Shown piece after piece: positions 43,697-53,967 of a stretch of DNA of 64,000 nucleotides. The translations under genes and the position numbers were made by a program. Source of the stretch: Euclidia mi (lineage: Eukaryota > Arthropoda > Insecta > Lepidoptera > Erebidae); assembly GCA_944739405.2 (NCBI GenBank), contig OX123190.2, positions 22,294,807 to 22,358,806 on the forward strand, read 5' to 3'. The notes under the pieces are model-generated. The model did no database searches. It saw nothing but the letters and a program-made list of their open reading frames with translations, and was not told the origin of the DNA. The first letter of the stretch is position 1. Each line of letters starts with the position of its first letter.

Positions 43697-43927
43697 TACA
43701 TACATATACATACTCACGCCTGTTTCCCCGAAGGGGTAGGCAGAGGCATATTAAACGCCCACTTTTCGCCAGTGTTTCGATCCCACGTAATAGGTGGCGA
43801 GCCTATTGCCGCTTATTGGGACATTTTGTTTGCCAGAGCCTCGTCCGTTGATCGGCAGGTGCACCACTTGCAGGTGAGGTTGGCTTGGGACCCTAAGTTC
43901 TTGGTGGGAACCCTATGCACCTGCATA
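43697..43927 (-). mobile_element. Retroposed SINE/LINE tail copy in the palindrome arm
   Basis: On the minus strand the 3' end is CTCTGCCTACCCCTTCGGGG, CGTGAGTATG, (TATG)n. The head (43830-43927) is unlike the tRNA head of the other SINEs. TTAATTATAAT occurs just before (43686-43696) and just after (about 43929-43940), a target duplication. It inserted after the palindrome formed, because the other arm is uninterrupted. Confidence 0.7.
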
Positions 43928-43974
43928 TTAATTATAATATTTGATTGTAAAAGCGTGGGGCGCTGGAAAAGACA

Positions 43975-44300
43975 GACGTTCTTGTTTAACTTGTTGAAAT
44001 ATCAAGTGAATAGATGTTACGGGAAGCAGGTTACACAGATTGGCGCTCTAACTGGAGTTGCACCACGAGTAGTAAGTGCCTCTACATTAAACAGTCTGCT
44101 CAAAGTACCAGTTTGGCGAACTCAGACAAAACATGCGCCATCAGCGAGGAAGACGACATTCACCGACATTTTTAACGCCTCTTCTTTAAGGAAGTTAAGT
44201 ACATAAGGGTAATGCGTCAACAGTGGCAACATGTAGAGTTCTTGTTCGTGGACGAGATATCTTTGGTTCCCTTTGGTAACCCTTTGGCGGCATAAATGCT
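43975..44300 (+). pseudogene. Helitron helicase scrap, rearranged
   Basis: TFLFNLLKYQVNRCYGKQVT, then IGALTGVAPRVVSASTLNSL, skipping to TTFTDIFNAS, then in another frame WQHVEFLFVDEISLVP. These correspond to helicase segments at 41085-41220, 41565 and 41310, in changed order. Heavily deleted. Confidence 0.75.
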
Positions 44301-44849
44301 ATGCTCTTGTGCGACCACATGCAGCTTCCGCCAGGAACTTAGTATTAGTTAACAAGAAAGTCTGTCCTGTTCCAGCGCCCCACGCTTTTACAATCAAATA
44401 ATATAATTAGAACACATAGTTTAGCCCAGAAATAGAGACAACTTGAACGATCCATAATTTATTTTTTGTTTTTACGTGCATTTATAAAAGCGTGTTTTTC
44501 TAGTGTTTTTAATTTATTAATTTATTCAAATTATCGTTGTTTATCTTTAACTACTTTTGAAATTAAACTACTCTTTAAAGTCTTTATCGCGATATGTTGA
44601 TTTTACTGAGATTACATTAAAACCAAATGATCTAGAAAGTACATTGTTTATTATAATCCGACGTTTCGATTACTCAACAGGTCACGAGATTGAGGTGACA
44701 TTGGTATTTGTCTTGAATATAGGTATTATCTCAAAGTGCCTGAACGTTACTATTCTCGCAAAATGAGCTCGCAGTGTTTTAAGTACTCTATGGTATATTT
44801 TTTATTGCCGACGGAAACATTTTCATAAATAAAAGTAAAGTATTCTTAC

Positions 44850-45050
44850 CTGTACAAGCGATGTTTTCTTATCGTTCGATTTCGAACACCGTATATCTGT
44901 GAGGTCCCGGATGACCCTCCTGTACTTCAGCAGTAGGCTCTGGAACCGAGGTATGTAGTGGCAGTCACATCTCCACGGATTGTCGCCCAGGAACACGTGC
45001 ATTATATTGTTATTGGCTTGAAAAGCTTTGTCGAAGGCGTACATCGGAAT
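44850..45050 (-). CDS. LRR membrane protein, internal exon (LRR cap)
   Basis: Exon of 201 bp, phase 0 at both ends: acceptor TTTCTCGCAG just above 45050, donor GTAAGAAT below 44850. It encodes 67 residues. IPMYAFDKAFQANNNIMHVF is the last LRR, then FLGDNPWRCDCHYIPRFQSL starts the LRR C-terminal flanking domain with its CDC pair, and DIRCSKSNDKKTSLVQ carries the third cysteine. The fourth is NIC in the next exon (32557). Splice phases and the shared cysteine pattern tie the two exons together despite 12.3 kb between them. LRR caps seal extracellular receptors and adhesion proteins. Confidence 0.85.
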
Positions 45051-45455
45051 CTGCGAGAAAGTTAATGCAATTGTTAAATGCAGCTAAAGGACGACGTCAA
45101 ATAAAGGCACATGTGTATATTTAACAACATAGAGTGCACTGAAGGCGCAATGGTTTTGGTAATCGTACAGGCGCTTGTACACGCTAAGAAAATCCATCGT
45201 CTCTGCTTCAGAATATACCGAATCATCATGTAGACGATAAGAATAATTTCAGATGAATGCACGAACATTTTTCAACGTTCACGCGTCGTGTCTAGCTCAA
45301 ACAAAATATATTTCTTAGGTATTCAGCGGCGATGTCTCGTGTGTAGAGACGACACAAATTCTTGCGTAGGCGGCATTTCTCACGTCTACTTTTCTTTGCG
45401 TGTACATACAAGCACTCTAAGTAATCTCTTTATGATTTAAAAATAAATATGTCTG
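45051..45455. other. Intron DNA, no feature seen
   Basis: Only the branch/acceptor region of the exon at 45050 is recognised. Confidence 0.4.
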
Positions 45456-45459
45456 TGTG

Positions 45460-45715
45460 TATCCGTAGTCCAATGGATGGCGTTTGCAATTGCTGATCGG
45501 AGGTCCCGGGTTCGATTCCCGGGTCGGGCAAAAGTGTTACTGGGTTTTTCCGAATACTCAGTAGCAGCACGGAGTCTGGAGATTTTCCCGGAAACGGCAA
45601 TAGGCTCGCCTCCTATTACGTGGGACCTAAAAATTCATGGTGACATGTGGGTGTAATATTACACCTCTGCCTACCCTTTAGGTGATAGAGGTTTGAGCCT
45701 ATAAAAAGATAGAAA
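45460..45715 (+). mobile_element. tRNA-derived SINE (2970 type without module 1)
   Basis: CCGTAGTCCAATGGATGGCG (A-box-like), GGTTCGATTCC (B box near 45511), GTTACTGGGTTTTTCC, CAGTAGCAGCACGGAGTCTG, CAATAGGCTCGCCTCCTATT, and tail CACCTCTGCCTACCCTTTAG. It lacks the GCCGTGTGG module, which shows that module 1 is optional. Confidence 0.75.
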
Positions 45716-45764
45716 ACGCCTAGCTGGTAGTGTATAAATGGTCCAATAGTAGACTGATAGGACA

Positions 45765-45925
45765 GGTCAAAAGTACCCTGAACAGAAGAGCATGCATGAG
45801 AAACTTGATGGGAGTGAATGAAGCAAGAGAGATATGACAGGATCGTTGTAAATGGCGTTCCGTAGTCTCTGTCTACCCCTTCGGGAAACAGGTATGAGTC
45901 TATGAATGTATGTATGTAGTAGACT
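45765..45925 (+). pseudogene. LINE 3' end relic with SINE-shared tail
   Basis: In broken frame: RACMRNLMGVNEAREI, CKWRSVVSVYPFGKQV, then (ATGT)n. Same end as 12410-12625, lying 50 bp after a SINE with the same tail. Confidence 0.6.
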
Positions 45926-46541
45926 TATATCGGCGGCTATGATGGGTTATAATATGAAGCACTGTATGCAGACAGGCAAATGACATAGTCCTGGTGCCAA
46001 TTTTTGCAGAGTCATGTTAGAAATACGGCGCAAAAATGACGATTGTTTCGCGAAAACGAGATTTACAGTATTGATTTTACGCAACGCTCGATATATTAAC
46101 GTACTCAATATCAACACACACGTGTGCACCTAAGACCGCACTTACAACTTTGGTAACAATCACACCGTTTTTTCACCGCACTAGTAAGATGATGATTTTA
46201 ATACAAGCGCACGCATTGGTAGCATTTTTCTGCGCTTGATTTGAATAATTAAGAGCGATGTTATATAGCCCATATAATGGCCTTCCTAGATTAATAGTCT
46301 ATCTAATACTGAAAGATTTTTTCAAATCGGACCAGTAATTCCTGAGATTAGCGCGTTCAAGCAAGCAAACAAACTCTTCAGCTTTATAAATTATTATTAG
46401 ATGAAAAACCTCGCGGTAGTAAGCATGAGTACGACTAAAGGCTTAAAGCAGTTACACAGTAAGATAATCAATCTAGGGCAATCCTGTTCAATATACCGCG
46501 TTGAGTGCACTAACTGATATTCGATGGATACTACCGAGTAT

Positions 46542-46584
46542 GGATGCTACCGAGATGAAGCTAGGCTTCATCTCGGTAGCATCC
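46542..46584. repeat. Perfect hairpin, 20-bp stem, 3-base loop
   Basis: GGATGCTACCGAGATGAAGC, TAG, then the exact reverse complement. GATACTACCGAG just upstream (46525) echoes the arm. Confidence 0.95.
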
Positions 46585-46986
46585 AAGTATTAAGACTGAA
46601 ATCCGCTTTCTTACCAGACTTGACAGAATCATATTATATGAGCAAAACAGCTAACCGACATGTCAACTTATTTTTCAGAAATGCATAATGAACCACAACT
46701 GGATTTACATTTTTATTTTCGTACACGTATTCGAAGAAGAAAAATATTTTTTGTGGTAAAAACACTGCCGACTTGACCGGCAAAATTACTATTTAATTTA
46801 AAAGTTTAAATCCAAGAACTCCATCTGCCCTTGGCAAACAATAAATCAGTCTCTCTCTTTATTTGTACAAAGTCTCAAGTGTCTTGAGGGTTTCGGTTGA
46901 AAGTATCCGACGAAAACAATAATGCGTTATTTGTTGAGTGAAGTGGTGACCCAAAAATATGCTATTCACTTATTTACACCGATTTT

Positions 46987-47017
46987 TTCTAAATTGTAGT
47001 ATATTTACAATTTAGAA
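46987..47017. repeat. Hairpin, 12-bp stem
   Basis: TTCTAAATTGTA and TACAATTTAGAA around a 7-base loop. Confidence 0.8.
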
Positions 47018-48668
47018 ACATTTCGGTGACAAAAAAAACAATAAAACCATTTTTGCCATATTAGACCAATGAGTTTATAACTTTCAAGCTATCTGTAGCG
47101 ACATCATTTGATACTTATAAACTTTAATAATCTACGTGTGTTGGTCACCTATCTCCTCCAAATGGATGGACAATCTGAATCCAATTTTCTTATATAAATG
47201 GGTTTCTGGATGGTTTAAAAATACAATTTGAAAGTAAATGGCGCTGTAGTCATTAAATATGTTTAGGTCTTGGACATGCAAGACCACCTCTTCCGAATTA
47301 ACTACTTTTTAAATAAAATTATAATCTTCGCAAACACTTTTATGTTTGAACAATGGGACACAGTCACCGCAGTCAGTCTAAAGTTTACTCAATTTGTTGA
47401 CAAGTGACGAAGGTATCTTATAATCGTGTGCCTAGTCTGCTGTATAGCCTGTCACGACCAACTACTCCCTGGACATTGTGTGCAAATATTGACAGCAAAC
47501 TATAGTGTGGCCAGATAAGTACAATAAAGAATATATACAAACTGTCAGCGATTCTACATTTTGTCAGTAAGAAGTCTCGTGATTGCTTAGCAACCCACGT
47601 ATGGTGAAACGCAGCGCGAAGCATGCGAGTGGATGCGTCGATAGTCGCTTCGATCCGCTCAGGAATTTTAATGTGTTTGTTGGTTGACATTATTTTAATG
47701 AAAACAGTTTAAATTTTTTTACCAATATTATGAAATAAAGGTAAATAATTTTTGTTAATCGTTTAATGGTAAATCAAAAGTCTACAAAGCTACGAATTAA
47801 GCTTTACCAATCCTGTTTGAAACAGCGAATTCCATGTAAGGGAATTAGCAGTTTCAAATTTATATGTAAGTGGCATATGTTCGCTACAACAATTCCAAGC
47901 ATAAATTATAATTTCCATAACACATTTATCAACAGACTATTTATTAAATGAAGGCGACCTCACAATTATTTAGGTACCACGGTTTTCGCGAAAAATTCTC
48001 ACTTGAACTTGGAAAGCTAAAAGTAGGCCACAACGAAGAATGGCTAGAAACTCTAAACACATAATGTAACAATTACACACAAAAATATGATGGTGGATAT
48101 AATTTCAAATCAAATTCGATAGTGTATATGTTGCAAGATTTTTTAAGGTATGAAGTGTAGGGATAATTTACACGCCTCCATACTTACGCTTTCAACGAAA
48201 TTGGGTGAAATTTCAGCCCCTTAACTTCAAATATGACCCTCGCTTCAAAGGTTTGTATGTGGCAAATACTATAGGTATGTATGCATACATTTTAATAAGA
48301 AATACCTTTCGTATTTCGTTTGATGATGAAAATACTAATTCTAAAACCAATTCTATTATAGAGAACAGGAAACCCTGTTCGATTTATCTGTCATATCTGA
48401 GGTCAATGTACTGCGAAGTTACTTTTTCTTTTATCTTATCGTGTAAACGGGTGCCGAGAAAACACACAATAAGGCAGCAAGGATTTATTGTAAAACCTAT
48501 TACGTCTATGGCGGAGTTGTGTGCGCGTAGGAGCTTTATCTGTAACCTTTAAATAAAAGTGTTTTAACGGATTTTTATCAGTCATTGTAGATGTGGAAAA
48601 TGAGTGGCAATAAACGTTGAGAATGGTCTATTCCAGTAAAAAGAATCAGTCAGAAATGTTGTTTACTA

Positions 48669-48720
48669 CTTGTTCTACTTTCAAAAATGCATTTTTATGC
48701 ATTTGTGAAAGTAGAACAAG
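48669..48720. repeat. Hairpin, 15-bp outer stem
   Basis: CTTGTTCTACTTTCA pairs with TGAAAGTAGAACAAG, with an inner ATGCAT pair. Confidence 0.9.
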
Positions 48721-49558
48721 ATAGCAAAAGGACTAAATTAAATATGACATAAGAAAAGTCTAACTGAATTTGTAACAAAAAATATCATAGGATTTGTATG
48801 ATCTAAAAATTGTTGTATGTTTCAAGTCTCGTACAAAAATCCTTAGTTTTCCTAGTGAAAAAGACTTAATTCTTTATTTTAGAAGCAATAGAACGATATT
48901 AATAAAATTTTACTCCGCCTCCCATAGTCCTACCAACCTTCCAATTATAACGGCCTGAAACTCGGGAGATGTCACCCTACTTTCGATATGATACAACGCT
49001 TAAGTAGTAAAACGATAGAAATATTATGTATGTAGAAATAATTATGTAACTGCTCTATATCGCGTAATTAATGTTATTATATAAAAATTTAGGTAAAATC
49101 GTTACATATAGTAATCTCTTGACCATGGTCTAACCCATGCTGAAACATCGAGGTGTAAGGTATTGCCTATATTTTCAAATTATTACCCGATATAGTCTCG
49201 TTACATAAATATTTATATGTGTACATGCCGCCAAGTTCAGAAGTATTAAATAGTCATCTAGTGATATCAATGCATAACCCAAGATTGATACAAGCATCCT
49301 CAAGACATGGAATCACACACACGCACACACAAATACACGCTAGACAACATATACAGTACATCGATAACATAAATATGAGAAAACGATGGACCTACTTATT
49401 CATATTTCGAGACTAACTCTCTAAGTTATAATGCTGTGCTTCTCAATTGGCGTAATGTTTAGTCAATGAAAAACGATGTAGTATATTGTCAGCTATGAAG
49501 TACCATATAAATTAATAAATAACTGTATATTTGTACAAAGAACATTTCAGAATCTCAC

Positions 49559-49717
49559 CTGTTTCAACAAGTTCCCTCGTAGACTCAACACGCGAAATGT
49601 GGTGAACCACTCGGTTCCTTCCAGCTCCTTGACTGCAGATATACTGTTGTTATCCAAATACAGGTCAGCAAGCTTGTGGTATTGCGGGTTGTGTACTATC
49701 GATCTTATAGTGTTCAA
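49559..49717 (-). CDS. LRR membrane protein, internal exon (LRRs)
   Basis: 159-bp exon, phase 0: acceptor CATATTGTTACAG above 49717, donor GTGAGATT below 49559. It encodes 53 residues, LNTIRSIVHNPQYHKLADLY through LDNNSISAVKELEGTEWFTT to FRVLSLRGNLLKQ. The consensus LxxLYLDNNxI and FRVLSLRGNxL gives two leucine-rich repeats. It continues in frame into the exon at 45050. Earlier exons (signal peptide, LRR N-terminal cap) must lie further 5' on the minus strand and were not found in the remaining 14 kb of this window. Confidence 0.85.
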
Positions 49718-49736
49718 CTGTAACAATATGTAAATC

Positions 49737-50012
49737 AGTTATTTGTAAAAATACATTTAGTAAAATTCTTCCCTGACTTACAAACGACGCACAACCAAAA
49801 CTACAGGGCGCAAGAAGTTGAAATTTGGCACGTATGTTCCTTAAGGTGCTGATATATTTAAGTGATACTTTGGAGCATACATTACCTGTTATGAGCATTG
49901 TTGCGAAAGTTACAAAACAGAAAAACAGACGAGTGTGTTTTAGCGAGCATTTTTGCGAACGTTCTGGCGAGCATTCTAGCGAACTGAAAAAAAATTGTTT
50001 TAACGTTTTTGC
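49737..50012 (+). repeat. Two abutting repeat fragments
   Basis: 49737-49850 matches the 24925/54590 family (AAAACTACAGGGCGCAAGAA, GTATGTTCCTTA). 49848-50012 matches the left end of the 20128 MITE (GTGCTGATATATTTAAGTGA, AGCGAGCATT, GCGAACGTTC). Confidence 0.5.
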
Positions 50013-50026
50013 TGATTAGAGTGTAT

Positions 50027-50594
50027 AATAATAATAATAACCCCAACACTGTTCTCGAAAATTCCACAACTAAACATTACTTTGACCGAGCCATTCTCAC
50101 CGACCGTACCGTCCATTACAACCTGACATCACTCTTATAAACAAAACAACCAAGACTGGATACCTTTTAGACATTGCAATACCAAACACACACAATATTC
50201 AGAATACTATCGCCGAAAAACGTTCTAAATATATGTATTGAACTAAAGGATGAAATTACCCGATTATGGCACCTACAAAAAGTAATCATAATACCTATAG
50301 TTATTTCTGCAACAGGAGTAATACCAAAACAATTACACCAATCCCTGAAATCTTTGAATATGCCACCAAACACCTACTACCTCTTGCAAAAAGCAGTAAT
50401 ACTCAACACTTGCAGATTGGTTAGAAAATGCCTGCAATGCGAGCCCGACAGTACTCAATTACCAACAATCACCCACACCGCGCAAACCTCACAGTCTAAC
50501 ACTCAACCTATGTCTGATGCTGATGCTGAGGCTTAGGCCCGTAGCATCAGTCTCTCGCCGGTTAGCTCTCTAATAACAAAAATAATAATAATAA
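50027..50594 (+). pseudogene. R4/Dong-type LINE, 5'-truncated C-terminal copy
   Basis: Preceded by (TAA)n at 50027-50040 and ended by (TAA)n at 50581-50594. Codons give VLENSTTKHYFDRAILTDRT, then after stops IELKDEITRLWHLQKVIIIP, IVISATGVIPKQLHQSLKSL, YYLLQKAVILNTCRLVRKCL. This parallels the restriction-like endonuclease C terminus of the larger copy at 53203-53967 but with many differences, so it is a separate lineage or an older copy. Location in TAA repeats fits the Dong target preference. Confidence 0.75.
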
Positions 50595-51450
50595 ATCCCT
50601 CTGGGGCAGCCGTTATCTCATCATGAGACTAACGCAATCTCGGAGGGCAGAGTAACAGCTTTCAAACATCACCTTCATCTTGTGATATAAACAAAAAATG
50701 TATTGCAAGATGAATAGAAAGCTTACAAACCGCAGGGCAGCTTTATGGCGAGCTGAATATGTGTGGCGACACTGCGGTCCCGAATGCTTCAGAGAGTCGG
50801 TCAGGGCCTCGTCTCCTGCTTGCCTTTATTGGCTGGTAGGAGTTGAGGCCCAAGAGTGCCTGCAGGACTCTCAACTCTGGCTTGCCTTGGTTGGCCGGCC
50901 AGAGGGAAGTCGCAAGAGCTATTTGCTCGGGGTGGAAGTGTCATTACGGGGAAACCCGCTCCGGGTCACGACCCGCGATGGCGAAACCGGTGCCGCGCCG
51001 CTCTAAACCCCTAGCCATTCGCACCGGTGTTGCCCTCTGGCTGCCTTTATGGCAGACTGCGTTTACCATGGTGGCTATTTAGAGAGGGCCCATCTAGTGA
51101 GTTGTCGAGTCACCGTCTGCCCCTTTTCGACGTACTATAAGAGTACTTAGGTCAGACGCCGTTTGTCATCCGTAGTTTCCATATTCACTCATCCATTGAA
51201 CACCCATCACAATAGCCGGGAGCAAGTAGTTTCCATACAAATAGCAATAGTCCTACACCTGCTGCGGCTAATCCGTGGCTGTACTTCATAGTGCAGTTAT
51301 GGAGGCTCCTCAGTAGGTACCCCACCACATACTAGATTAAAACTCTCAAAGGGGCTCTGCGCGTTGGACCTATGTCTCCGTGTACGCCTGCCAAAGGGCC
51401 GTGTACTTTTTTAACATCATATGTTAGAAAAGTACGCGTGAAAGAGAAAC
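50595..51450 (+). other. GC-rich leader, possibly 5' region of the next LINE
   Basis: Begins right after the TAA run with CCCTCTGGGGCAGCCGTTAT and ends at another TAA run (51451-51466). Frames are short and overlapping, with Gly/Arg/Ala-rich composition and no domain. Near 51400-51435 GTACTTTTTTAACAT pairs with ATGTTAGAAAAGTAC. A LINE 5' UTR is plausible but unproven. Confidence 0.35.
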
Positions 51451-51496
51451 AAATAATAATAATAATTTATACCGTTTATGACGGTACAAAAGGCGT

Positions 51497-51967
51497 GTGG
51501 ACCGATACACCCAAAATAGGGCATTCCAAAAAGATGAAAGGTGGGTGTATAGAAGTTGGGGGCGGACTGATCCAAGTGTGGATGATGGGCGTCTGCCGGA
51601 TGCTGAGGCAACGAACGCTTTCTGGCGCAGCATTTGGTCGATGCCCATCAGCCACACTGAGGGTGATTGGTTTGGAGATGTTAAGCGAGCATGTGAGGGA
51701 ATACCACAAATGCAGAGCGTAGCCATTGAAATAACGGATATAGCTTGTGCAGTCCGTTCATTATCTAACTGGAAATCAGCGGGACCGGACGGACTGCACA
51801 ACTTCTGGTTGAAATGGCTACGTAGTGCCCATGCTCGCTTGGCATCCCAATTCCAGGCATCTTTGGAATCGGGCTCGATCCCAACTTTTATGACAACTGG
51901 TATCACTCACCTGCTCTTTAAGTCAGGTTGTACCATGGACCCCAAAAATTATAGACCGATAACGTGA
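51497..51967 (+). pseudogene. R4/Dong LINE, RT N-terminal part
   Basis: AFQKDERWVYRSWGRTDPSV, AFWRSIWSMPISHTEGDWFG, SLSNWKSAGPDGLHNFWLKW (motif 0), GITHLLFKSG, DPKNYRPIT. It ends in a stop where the RT usually continues LPTMYKLLTSIL, which is visible after the stop in the same frame. Confidence 0.8.
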
Positions 51968-52110
51968 CTACCGACTATGTATAAACTTCTTACATCCATT
52001 TTGAGGACGAAGATGTTATCGCATATAAGAAATAATAACATTATGTCAGTGGCATAAAAAATGGATGTAAGAATGGGGCCCGTGGTACAAAAGAGCTACT
52101 CCTATTTGAC

Positions 52111-52524
52111 ATGGCCATTAGCCAGCAGGTGCGTCGCAATCGAAAGGATCTGGCGACATGCTGGATAGATTACAAGAAGGCCTACGACTCCGTGCCACAT
52201 ACGTGGCTCTTGAGGGTGCTGGAGATATATAAAGTCGCTATAACTCTATGCACCTTCTTGAAGGCATGTATGGGGCAGTGGAGTACGGTCCTTTGCTATC
52301 CAGGGTGTCGGCAGATTCGCGATTGCGGTGCTCCTCTAAAGATCGAACGGGGTATATTCCAAGGTGAGAGTTTAAGTCCCTTGTGGTTTTGTCTAGCTTT
52401 GAATCCTCTCAGCACTCTGCTAGAGGGGTCTGGGCTAGGCTATCGGTTGCAGCGTAGAGGTCAAGTTATATCCCACCTTTTTTATATAGATGACCTTAAA
52501 CTATTTGCCCCCACCACTTTCTAA
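52111..52524 (+). pseudogene. R4/Dong LINE, RT palm
   Basis: DLATCWIDYKKAYDSVPHTW (motif A), IERGIFQGESLSPLWFCLAL (motif B), SHLFYIDDLKLFAPTT with the catalytic IDD (52483-52491). The YIDDLKLFA form is characteristic of the R2/R4 group rather than YADD of APE LINEs. The frame ends at a TAA (52522-52524) and continues in phase. Confidence 0.85.
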
Positions 52525-53190
52525 TTGACAGCGTTACTAAAAGTAACTGAAACATTTAGCAATTCTATCAAGATGGAATTTGGTGTGGATAAGTGTGCGG
52601 TCATGTATGTAAAACGAGGTGGTATTGTGGAATCTGATGGAATAGAGCTTTCAGATTCCACAAAACTTAGATCTCTATCTGCAATCGAGACTTACAAGTA
52701 TCTGGGTATGTCGCAGGCCTTAGGTATTGCTGAGACTGCCATGAAACAATCATTGCGGGAGCACTTCTTTGGCCGCCTGAAGAAAATACTGAAAAGTTTT
52801 TTATCAGGCGGCAACAGGGTGCGTGCCTTTAATGGTTGGGCCATGCCAGTCTTAGCGTATTCCTTCGGCATACTCAGATGGACTCAATCAGAACTGGACG
52901 CCTTGGACAGAAAAGTCCGTTGTCTATTGACTGAATATCGAATGCATCACCCGCGGTCGTCAGTAATGAGGTTGTACATCCCGCGGAAATGTGGTGGTCG
53001 TGGTTTCTTAAGTGCTAAGGACTTCCACAACCGCGAGGTGTACAATCTTAGAGAATATTTTCTCAAGACGGACACGGGTGTGCATCGTGATATTGTTGCT
53101 GTAGACAACGGACTTACCCCGTTGGGTCTGGCAAAAGAGAGCTGGCGCAAACCTGTTGTACTAAGTATTGAGGAGCGCAGGGATGTATGA
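52525..53190 (+). pseudogene. R4/Dong LINE, RT thumb and linker
   Basis: FGVDKCAVMYVKRGGIVES, ETYKYLGMSQALG, SGGNRVRAFNGWAMPVLAYS, ILRWTQSELDALDRKVRCLL, RLYIPRKCGGRGFLSAKDFH. These are typical of R4/Dong after the catalytic box. It ends at TGA (53188-53190) and continues in phase as KGKELHRRFYRAL. Confidence 0.85.
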
Positions 53191-53967
53191 AAGGGCAAGG
53201 AGTTGCATAGACGTTTTTATCGGGCCTTACATAGGCCTGATGTAGACTTCATGTCATCAGTTGCTTGGCTACGGTTCGGTGATCTATTTGCAGAGACCGA
53301 AGGTTTTGTCTGTGCAATTATGGACGAAGTTGTCATGACGAACAACTACCGTAAGTATATTTTGAAGGATGGGACTGTTGACATATGTCGGGCGTGTCAC
53401 CAGCCTGGGGAATCTCTCAGACATATAGTTTCCGGTTGTTCTCGTCTTGCCAACGGCGACTACTTGCACAGACACAATCAAGTAGCCAGGATCGTCCATC
53501 AGCAGCTTGCCTTAAAATACAGCCTTGTACCCTTTGAAGTACCGTACTACAGGTATGTGCCCGATTCAGTTCTCGAAAATGGCCGTGCCACTATGTACTG
53601 GGATCGATCTATCATAACCGATAGGACTATCGTGGCTAACAAGCCCGATATCGTGGTGATAGATCGATCAGAACGCCTTGCAATGATCGTTGATGTCACT
53701 ATTCCCCATGACGAGAATCTCGTGAAGGCCGAAAAAGACAAGGAAATCAAGTATTTGGACCTGGCTCACGAGATTGTCGACATGTGGGATGTGGACTCGG
53801 CGATCATTGTACCGATAGTCGTGTCAGTTAATGGTCTCATTGCCAAGAGCCTCAACCACCATCTCAAGAGGGTCTCGTTAGGCGGCTGGATCAAGTCCTC
53901 CATACAGAAGGCAGTATTGTTGGACACGACGCGCATAGTTCAGAGGTTCCTCTCTCTGGAGCCCTAA
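53191..53967 (+). pseudogene. R4/Dong LINE, zinc knuckle and endonuclease
   Basis: CRACHQPGESLRHIVSGC (53385-53440) is the CCHC knuckle, and ATMYWDRSIITDRTI precedes the endonuclease core. KPDIVVID (53641-53664) and MIVDVTIP (53684-53707) are the PD...D signature of a PD-(D/E)XK nuclease, followed by EKDKEIKYLDLAHEI. The natural end is FLSLEP at 53967. This nuclease nicks the target for reverse transcription. All recognisable active-site residues are present. Confidence 0.85.

Larger units (their letters stand above)
43568..44530. repeat. Nested inverted repeat around a second helicase scrap
   Basis: The arm 43575-43692 matches the reverse complement of 44412-44530: GGATCGTTCAAGTTGTCTCT, TTTCTGGGCTAAACTATGTG. 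The arms continue after a SINE insertion as 43928-43990 and 44350-44412 (TTTGATTGTAAAAGCGTGGG), which reads into helicase codons on both sides. It appears to be a fold-back derivative of the Helitron 3' region. Confidence 0.85.
32558..44849 (-). other. Last intron of the LRR gene (~12.3 kb)
   Basis: Bounded by GTAAGAAT donor (at 44849) and TTTGTTTCAG acceptor (at 32558) on the minus strand, both phase 0. It contains the SINEs at 32583, 33188, 35340 and 36800, several hairpins, a minisatellite, and a Helitron with a nested MITE, all described separately. Confidence 0.7.
45926..49558. other. Intron DNA with repeat ends and hairpins
   Basis: 46255-46405 matches the right end of the 29787 repeat family (TCCTGAGATTAGCGCGTTCA). 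Hairpins lie at 46542-46584, 46987-47017 and 48669-48720. Frames at 47418-47690 (-), 47766-47951 and 48205-48552 (+) have no recognisable domain and no splice support. Confidence 0.45.

Noticed and set aside
44557..44766. 69-codon frame in the last intron
   Set aside because: Chance frame next to the palindrome; no motif.
47418..47690. 90-codon minus-strand frame starting MSTNKHIKIPERIEATIDAS
   Set aside because: No domain recognised, no splice sites matching the LRR gene phase, and the second half looks like translated non-coding sequence.
48205..48552. 115-codon plus-strand frame
   Set aside because: No motif, AT-driven composition, no neighbour support; opposite to the host gene and within its intron.
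51372..51906. Extra frames on both strands over the start of the R4/Dong ORF
   Set aside because: Shadows; the frame at 51497-51967 carries the LINE motifs.
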